In this document: positions 6,149-6,909 of the stretch, one piece after another | Position numbering within the stretch: the stretch's first letter is position 1 | Layout of the letters: every line of letters begins with the position of its first letter | Assembly (NCBI GenBank): GCA_030044455.1 | Contig: JASHVU010000744.1 | Coordinates: 1 to 6,909 of the forward strand | DNA: 6,909 nucleotides | DNA from: Acidobacteriaceae bacterium | GTDB taxonomy: Bacteria; Acidobacteriota; Terriglobia; Terriglobales; Acidobacteriaceae | Direction of reading: 5' to 3' | Program-made: the position numbers and the translations under genes | Notes under the pieces: model-generated | The model's input: the letters and a program-made list of their open reading frames with translations, nothing else | What the model was told of the DNA's origin: nothing | Database searches by the model: none

Positions 6149-6883
6149 TCACCGCTCCTGCACCTGCGCAGTCATTTGCTCATACTCGCTTCGAAGCAAT
6201 CTGACAGCTTCACGAACGTTGGCTTCGAGCTGCATCGTATTCGCCCTATGGCTGTTTGATCCATTGAAATTCGTCAACGACCCATGCAGCCAGAACGCTC
6301 CCGACCGTCGCACCAATTCAACCAGTGACGCCAAACGCAGACCGCCGCCGGCGATAATATCGATCCGTCCGTCGGCTTGCTGCTGCAGTCGCCCAATACA
6401 ATCAGCTCCCTGCAACACATCGGCTGCACCACCTGAAGTGAGAAGACCGGAGGCGCCAGTTTCTATTACCTGCTCAAGCGCCCCGGTCAGATCCGGAGTC
6501 TCGTCAAAGGCGCGGTGGAAAGTGGTCACCAACGGAAGCGCATACTCCACCAGGTTGCGCGTTCGCTCAACATCCACTTTGCCATCTGTGTGCAGCACTC
6601 CCACCGCCACTCCGCTGGCCCCCGCCGCCTTGGCCTCGTCGATCTGTCGACGCATCAGATCGTACTCCCGAGAACTGAAAACAAAATTCCCGGCTCTGGG
6701 TCGAATGAGTACATAAATCGGTATCGAAACCGCTTTCGCGCTGGCGGTCATTAACTCCGCTGACGGGGTCGTTCCTCCCTCTGAAAGCCTGGAGCAAAGT
6801 TCAATCCTGTCTGCTCCACCTGACTCTGCAGCGCACGCTGCCTCAACACTCTCTGCGCATAATTCAAAAAAGAATGACGTCAT
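6149..6883 (-). CDS. cutC: CutC family protein (copper homeostasis protein CutC)
   Basis: This 244-residue cytoplasmic TIM-barrel protein matches the CutC family, whose E. coli member has 248 residues. It is traditionally linked to copper tolerance, though its biochemical role is unsettled. Family motifs appear in order: ELCAES near the N-terminus, GGADRIELCSRLSEGGTTPS (22-41), IRPRAGNF (60-67), GVLHTDGKVD, TFHRAFD (121-127), LTSGGA, and a late LHGS in the position of the family's conserved phosphate-loop-like region. The usual RPRGGDF reads RPRAGNF here. ATG 6883 aligns with the normal family N-terminus, so the start is good, although the nearest purine-rich ribosome-binding-like stretch (GAGGGA) is about 16 bases upstream. 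The gene converges on the DeoR-type gene with an 80-bp gap. Nothing in the context suggests a shared pathway. Confidence 0.94.
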   Translation of the reverse strand: MTSFFFELCAESVEAACAAESGGADRIELCSRLSEGGTTPSAELMTASAKAVSIPIYVLIRPRAGNFVFSSREYDLMRRQIDEAKAAGASGVAVGVLHTDGKVDVERTRNLVEYALPLVTTFHRAFDETPDLTGALEQVIETGASGLLTSGGAADVLQGADCIGRLQQQADGRIDIIAGGGLRLASLVELVRRSGAFWLHGSLTNFNGSNSHRANTMQLEANVREAVRLLRSEYEQMTAQVQER

Positions 6884-6909
6884 AAAAATTAGCGATTGCG
6901 ATCCCTCGA

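Noticed and set aside
6874..6883. Perfect 10-base palindrome ATGACGTCAT at the cutC start
   Set aside because: It overlaps the first codons of cutC and is short. Coding constraint and chance explain it, and no partner site is seen in the 26 upstream bases.

Overview
The window is a high-GC bacterial chromosome segment. Its real genes prefer C or G at third codon positions. It carries five protein-coding genes: the 3' end of gltB, gltD, a secreted AGE-family sugar epimerase/isomerase, a DeoR-type repressor, and cutC on the opposite strand. The protein character and codon use suggest a soil-type bacterium such as Acidobacteriota (Terriglobia). That placement is an inference from general resemblance; no marker gene proves it.

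Region 1 (1-2817) is the end of a glutamate synthase operon. The large-subunit gene gltB is cut by the left window edge and overlaps the small-subunit gene gltD by 8 bp. Together the two products form NADPH-dependent glutamate synthase (GOGAT), the central ammonium-assimilation enzyme.

Region 2 (2818-3726) is about 0.9 kb with no convincing full-size gene, but it is not featureless. Just after gltD lies a compact cluster of perfect inverted repeats (2882-2966), reminiscent of a REP-type extragenic palindrome. Further along are a possible promoter (about 3284-3309), two hairpins (3363-3389 and 3411-3440, the second with a competing alternative fold), a 15-codon ORF with a very good ribosome-binding site (3496-3543), and a second short ORF (3582-3707) ending 19 bases before the epimerase start. 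Together these could be a long regulatory leader for the epimerase gene.

Region 3 (3727-6068) pairs the epimerase with a same-strand DeoR regulator across a 203-bp AT-richer gap that holds a palindromic operator-like site. The epimerase keeps the family's His/Glu active-site motifs and has a signal peptide, so it probably acts on a sugar outside the cytoplasm. DeoR-family proteins sense phosphorylated sugars, so the pair may be a small carbohydrate-utilisation unit.

Region 4 (6069-6909) is a short convergent junction followed by cutC on the minus strand, starting 26 bases from the right edge. No tRNA, rRNA, CRISPR array, insertion sequence or phage gene was recognised. The strongest lead for something undescribed is the leader upstream of the epimerase. 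It rests on sequence inspection alone and needs comparative support.
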